DNA of 16,771 bases. Origin: an uncultured bacterium. GTDB lineage: Bacteria; Verrucomicrobiota; Kiritimatiellia; RFP12; UBA1067. Positions 12,721-16,771 of this stretch are shown piece after piece. Location: NCBI GenBank assembly GCA_902779075.1, contig CACZAK010000112.1:1-16771 (forward strand), given 5' to 3'. The notes beneath the pieces were generated by a model that worked only from the letters and a program-made list of their open reading frames with translations, made no database searches and had not been told where the DNA came from. Every line of letters begins with the position of its first letter. Position 1 is the stretch's first letter. The position numbers and the translations under genes are program-made.

Positions 12721-15700
12721 ATGCGTAAGTTGACAACGATAGTTTGTGGTATTGCGGTTGCGGCAAGCGTACCCCATCCGGCGCAGAGTGATGTCATCTG
12801 CTCGGGCGGGAGTGCGGCGGTATATGTGAATACAACCTTGCCCACGACGGTGGACAAGCGATTGACTATTTACACATCGGCTTGGGGCGATGTTGGCGAG
12901 AGTGCGACGGTTGCCGTTGACGGTGCGCACCTCTTTTCGACGACGAACCAGGTGGAGACGGCGTGGCTGTGGCAGCCGTTGACGACGGGAAGCCATACGC
13001 TCACCTGCACGTTTGGAAAGAATGTGCTGACGAAGACACTGAACGTGACGGCACTCGATTTCCCCGAGCAGCCCACGCCGAATCCGCCGATGGCGAAGAA
13101 CAACAGCATCTCGATCACGCCCACGACACGGAATTTTGGCGCAAACGGCGGCGGCAACTCCATAATTACGTCCGGTAGCGGCACGTGGACTGCGGCCGTG
13201 AGCGATTCGTGGATCACGTTGAACGCGACGAGCGGGAACGTGGGCTATCCAGTGGCCTACACGGTGAGTGCGAACACGAACGTGGAGCAACGGACGGGGT
13301 ATGTATATGTGAGCGGATGGGTGCATACGGTGACGCAGGACGGCGTGGGGGGGACGATTTCGCCGACAGGCGCCACGTTTGAAACGTCGGGCGGCAGTGG
13401 CACGATATCCGTCACGGCGGCGAACAAGATGGTATGGCAGGCTCGCCCAAACGTGACGTGGCTCTCCGTTTCGCCGACAAGCGGTGCGGGAGCGGGACGC
13501 GTGACGTATCAGGTTGCGCCGTACGATGAAGTTTCCACCCGTCAGGGTACGTTGACGGTGGCGGGGAACACGTTCACGGTGTTCCAGTACGGGCGGCGGA
13601 TAAAGCTGGATTCCTATCGCGTGACAAAGGACTATGAGGCGCACGTGATTCCAATTACGGTGAACGCGCTTGACATTACGCAGTGGAGCGTGACGCCGAA
13701 CAACACCTGGATTTCGGTCGTCGATGCGGGCAACGGTCAGGGCGGCGATCTGGTGACGATTGCCATCGCGGAGACTCCGAGCTACAAGGCTCGGACGGGT
13801 ACGGTGACGATCGGTACGGAGACGTTCACCGTGACACAACAGGGGCGGACGGCGCTCTCGTTCAACATCAGCCCGACTGCCTCGACGGCGAGCGTCAACG
13901 GCGCGAACGGAATGATTTCAGTGACGGCGACGCCCGACCTCCCGTGGACGGCGGCGAGCGGCGCGAATTGGCTCACTGTCTATGCGACGACGGCCACGGG
14001 TGCGGGCAACGGGAACGTTGTGTACAACGCCTCGCCGAACCCGACGCTCGCCAAACGAACCGGAAAGATAACGGTTACGCCCGAGGCGGCGTCAGGGATG
14101 TCGGCAAAGACGCACACGGTAACGCAGCCGGCGGCGGAATCGGCGCTGTCGTCGAACGGGTATGAGTTCGAGGCTTCGGGCGAGTCGTGTTCGGTGGGAG
14201 TGTCCGTCGCGAGCATCGTGCAGTGGACGATTCAGAACACGAATGGGTGGATCACGGTGAACGGCTCGACGTCGTGGACGGGTCCGGGCACTGTCATTCT
14301 GCAGGCGGCGGCGAACGATACGGTCTATCCGCGCAGTGGCACGGTGAAGATCGCGGGCAAGACGTTCAGCGTGTCGCAGAAAGCGCGAGGTGTGGAACTT
14401 GAGTACGACACAAAGATTTTCGGCACGGACGGCGGAGATGAATCGGTATCCATCCACCCTGACGGGAACGTGTCGTGGACGGCAGTGTCGTCCGACCCGA
14501 CGTGGATTACCATCTTCCAAGGCGATTCGGGGACGGGCGACGGCGAGATTCTGTACATCGTCGCGCCATACGTGGGCGACGGAGGGGCGCGGACGGGCTG
14601 GATCGAGGTCGGCGACAAGAGGGTGTACATCACGCAGCGCGCGTATGAACTTTCCATCAGCCCGAATGGGTCGGTAGTGAAAGGCAACAACGGCGCGGGA
14701 GAGTTCGGCGTCTCAGCAAACATCGGGGTCGTGTGGACCGCGATCGTGACGGAGCCGTGGATTACGATCGTGAGCGGCTACGATGCGGGCACGGGAAGCG
14801 GCACGGTGCGGTTCATCTGCGATGACAACAACACTGGCAAGCCGCGTGTCGGCAAAATCGTCGTAGCGGGCGAGATGTACACCATCACGCAGTCGGCGCG
14901 TATCCTCGTACAGATTCAGGCGACGGCGGGGCATGGCGGAAGCTTGACGGGGAGCGGAACGTACGACAAGGGCGAAAAGATCGTCCTGACGGCGGTTCCG
15001 GATGATGGATACCGGTTCGTGCGCTGGACGGGCCCCGTGTCCTCCACCGCCAATCCGCTGACGATGGACGCCGACGAGCTGACCGGAATCAGAGCGGAGT
15101 TTGAGCCGCTTCCTGTAGAGTTCACTGCGGCAAGGTCGTCACTGGACGGGGTGAACCTCTCCTGGAACACGCTGGCGTGGGCGACGACATACCGTCTGTA
15201 CAGGGGCACATCGAACAAAATCTCGGCGGCGGCGACGCTCGCAACCCTTCCCGGGGGGACGGACACGTACTGCGACGGGACGGGGGAACGGGGCGTCTCG
15301 TACTGGTACTGGGTCGAGGCGGCCGGCGACGAGGACGATGTCGTGTCTAGCCCGACGAACGGCATGAAGAGGCCGATCGTGAACTCGCCGATCACGTACA
15401 CGAACCTCAAGGGTGCCACGCACTCCAACCCCAACACGTATGTTGAGGGGCGTGCGTTGGCATTCACGCATCCGTCTGCGGTTGTGGGCTATGTGTTCGT
15501 GGGGTGGACTCCGAACCAGATCACCGAGGACATGACGGGTGCGAAAACGGTACGCGCCGAATGGACGGCGAACAGGTATTCAATCATCTACAACGCCAAC
15601 GGCGGCGCCGGCACGACGCCTCCAGTAGATGCCACGTACGACGTCGAGGTTGCGGCAGCTGCCAACGGATACACTTTGGAGGGGCATTCGTTTGTCGGCT

Positions 15701-16771
15701 GGTCCACAAACGCTGCGAGCACCGTCGTGTCGTTTGTACCTGGACAGCCGATGACGAATCTTACGGACGTTGCCGACGGCGAGTTCAACCTGTATGCGGT
15801 CTGGCAAGTGAACAGCTACACGATAGTCTTCAACGCGAATGGCGGTTCGGGCGGCAAGACGGTGACGCAAGACTACGGCACGGCGCTTGCTGCGCCGACT
15901 GTGACGCGCGAGGGATACACGTTTAATGGCTGGTCGCCGTCGGTGCCCTCTACCGTCCCGGCTGGCAACGTCACGTACACGGCGCAGTGGAAGGTCAACC
16001 AGTACACAGTGACATTTAATGCGAACGGCGGTACGGGCGGCAAGACGGTGACGCTGGACTACGGCACGGCGCTTTCCGCGCCAACGGTGACGCGGACTGG
16101 GTACACGTTCACGGGGTGGTCGCCAAGCGTTCCATTGAAGGTCCCTGCCGGCAACGCGACATACACGGCGCAATGGAAGGCGAACAGCTATAAGATAGCA
16201 TATAATGCCAACGGAGGCAGCGGCGTGACGGACGCGACGGCGGCGACGTACGACAGCGACGCATCTTTGGCTGAGAACGGCTTTGCCAGGACGGGGTACA
16301 GATTCGCCGGATGGGCGACGAAGCCGGACGGCGCAGTCGTCTATGCGGCCGGTGCTTCCGTCAGGAATCTCACAACGCAGTCGAACGGCGTCGTTACGCT
16401 CTATGCCGTCTGGGTCCCCGTGTATACCATAAACTTCCACCGCAACGACGCGAGCGACGGGAAGACGGCGGCGTACGACTTCGACTACGGCGTGGAGACG
16501 CGGATACCGTCGCTAAACTCGCTGGGCTGGGCGCGGCGCGGACTCGACTTCCTCGGCTGGGCGACGAGCCGGGCGAACGCCGACGCCGGCAAGGTGTGGA
16601 AGAAGGATTGGGCGGTTGTCTCGGATGCCGCGTCTGCCGGAAATACGCTCGACGTCTACGCCGTCTGGGCGTTGAAGCCTGGCAGCTACGCCATCGAGTT
16701 CATCCGCAACGACGGCGCGGGCACGTGGCGGACGGTCGGGTTCAACTACGGCGAGAAGACGCGCATGCCGT
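12721..16771 (+). CDS. Giant secreted protein with seven BACON-like domains and InlB-type B-repeats, 3'-partial
   Basis: Open in frame 1 from ATG 12721 to the right edge (1350 codons, no stop), so the C-terminus is missing. The signal peptide is MRKLTTIVCGIAVAASV... with cleavage near residue 23. After an N-terminal domain (to about 125), seven BACON-like Ig-fold repeats start near nt 13108, 13354, 13606, 13855, 14146, 14392 and 14644; each has a W-T-A/V strand, a W(I/L)T/SV strand, an RTGxVxV strand and an ending such as TVTQxG. Next come a divergent InlB-type repeat (14905-15117, GGSLTGSGTYDKGEKIVLTA), an Fn3-like domain (15118-15378) and at least six Listeria-Bacteroides-type repeats (YNANGGxG...GYTFxGW...YAVW). 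BACON domains are linked in Bacteroidetes to carbohydrate or mucin binding and spacing; InlB repeats occur in adhesins and surface proteins. An extracellular adhesin or glycan-binding scaffold is the best guess. Confidence 0.9.
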   Translation, partial: MRKLTTIVCGIAVAASVPHPAQSDVICSGGSAAVYVNTTLPTTVDKRLTIYTSAWGDVGESATVAVDGAHLFSTTNQVETAWLWQPLTTGSHTLTCTFGKNVLTKTLNVTALDFPEQPTPNPPMAKNNSISITPTTRNFGANGGGNSIITSGSGTWTAAVSDSWITLNATSGNVGYPVAYTVSANTNVEQRTGYVYVSGWVHTVTQDGVGGTISPTGATFETSGGSGTISVTAANKMVWQARPNVTWLSVSPTSGAGAGRVTYQVAPYDEVSTRQGTLTVAGNTFTVFQYGRRIKLDSYRVTKDYEAHVIPITVNALDITQWSVTPNNTWISVVDAGNGQGGDLVTIAIAETPSYKARTGTVTIGTETFTVTQQGRTALSFNISPTASTASVNGANGMISVTATPDLPWTAASGANWLTVYATTATGAGNGNVVYNASPNPTLAKRTGKITVTPEAASGMSAKTHTVTQPAAESALSSNGYEFEASGESCSVGVSVASIVQWTIQNTNGWITVNGSTSWTGPGTVILQAAANDTVYPRSGTVKIAGKTFSVSQKARGVELEYDTKIFGTDGGDESVSIHPDGNVSWTAVSSDPTWITIFQGDSGTGDGEILYIVAPYVGDGGARTGWIEVGDKRVYITQRAYELSISPNGSVVKGNNGAGEFGVSANIGVVWTAIVTEPWITIVSGYDAGTGSGTVRFICDDNNTGKPRVGKIVVAGEMYTITQSARILVQIQATAGHGGSLTGSGTYDKGEKIVLTAVPDDGYRFVRWTGPVSSTANPLTMDADELTGIRAEFEPLPVEFTAARSSLDGVNLSWNTLAWATTYRLYRGTSNKISAAATLATLPGGTDTYCDGTGERGVSYWYWVEAAGDEDDVVSSPTNGMKRPIVNSPITYTNLKGATHSNPNTYVEGRALAFTHPSAVVGYVFVGWTPNQITEDMTGAKTVRAEWTANRYSIIYNANGGAGTTPPVDATYDVEVAAAANGYTLEGHSFVGWSTNAASTVVSFVPGQPMTNLTDVADGEFNLYAVWQVNSYTIVFNANGGSGGKTVTQDYGTALAAPTVTREGYTFNGWSPSVPSTVPAGNVTYTAQWKVNQYTVTFNANGGTGGKTVTLDYGTALSAPTVTRTGYTFTGWSPSVPLKVPAGNATYTAQWKANSYKIAYNANGGSGVTDATAATYDSDASLAENGFARTGYRFAGWATKPDGAVVYAAGASVRNLTTQSNGVVTLYAVWVPVYTINFHRNDASDGKTAAYDFDYGVETRIPSLNSLGWARRGLDFLGWATSRANADAGKVWKKDWAVVSDAASAGNTLDVYAVWALKPGSYAIEFIRNDGAGTWRTVGFNYGEKTRMP
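15814..16185 (+). repeat. Tandem 186-bp (62-residue) duplication within the InlB-type repeats
   Basis: Units 15814-15999 and 16000-16185 are exactly the same length and clearly alike at DNA level (for example GGGCGGCAAGACGGTGACG and GACTACGGCACGGCGCTT in both). They encode YTxxFNANGGxGGKTVT...TYTAQWKxN. The adjoining B-repeats are more diverged and differ in length, so this is a recent internal duplication. Confidence 0.85.

Overview
The window looks like a chromosomal segment from a GC-rich bacterium of the PVC group, most likely a gut-type Kiritimatiellota (former Verrucomicrobia subdivision 5) or a close Lentisphaerae/Verrucomicrobia relative. This is inferred from the combination seen here: very large secreted proteins built from lamin-tail, CotH-kinase, chitobiase-C-like, BACON and InlB B-repeat modules, a secreted formylglycine-generating-enzyme-like protein with a PTVTDVTA-type N-terminal domain, and short GGGC/GCCC palindromes between genes. 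No rRNA, tRNA or phylogenetic marker is present to prove the assignment.

Layout. Positions 1-725 hold the 3' part of a class II fructose-bisphosphate aldolase gene whose extreme C-terminus is displaced by a deletion/frameshift. Facing it on the minus strand is a tightly coupled pair: a NifS/IscS-type cysteine desulfurase (1652-2836) followed, with an ATGA overlap, by a radical SAM protein (750-1655). A short divergent promoter region separates the desulfurase from a plus-strand short-chain dehydrogenase (2974-3744). Directly after its stop lies a 230-bp non-autonomous transposon-like element (3755-3984) with near-perfect 22-bp terminal inverted repeats and a perfect 9-bp target duplication. 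A 2085-residue secreted CotH-kinase multidomain protein fills 4110-10367. Then comes about 1 kb without a convincing gene, packed with short repeats (a 22-bp tandem array, four GTGGGGCGAG copies, a 46-bp dispersed repeat, hairpins) and ending in a long structured leader. The last two genes are a secreted FGE-sulfatase-domain protein (11394-12611, visibly lower GC) and the N-terminal 1350 residues of a giant secreted protein with seven BACON-like domains followed by InlB-type repeats (12721 to the edge).

How they work together. The left third is housekeeping metabolism: glycolysis, sulfur mobilisation/Fe-S biogenesis, and an oxidoreductase. The right two thirds form a same-strand block of exported proteins. 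My inference is a cell-surface or extracellular assembly (adhesion, glycan binding, possible extracellular protein phosphorylation by the CotH domain), but nothing in the sequence proves that the three products interact. The clearest new items are the MITE-like element, the damaged aldolase terminus, the repeat-rich intergenic region with its long leader, and the uncharacterised C-terminal module of the CotH protein.
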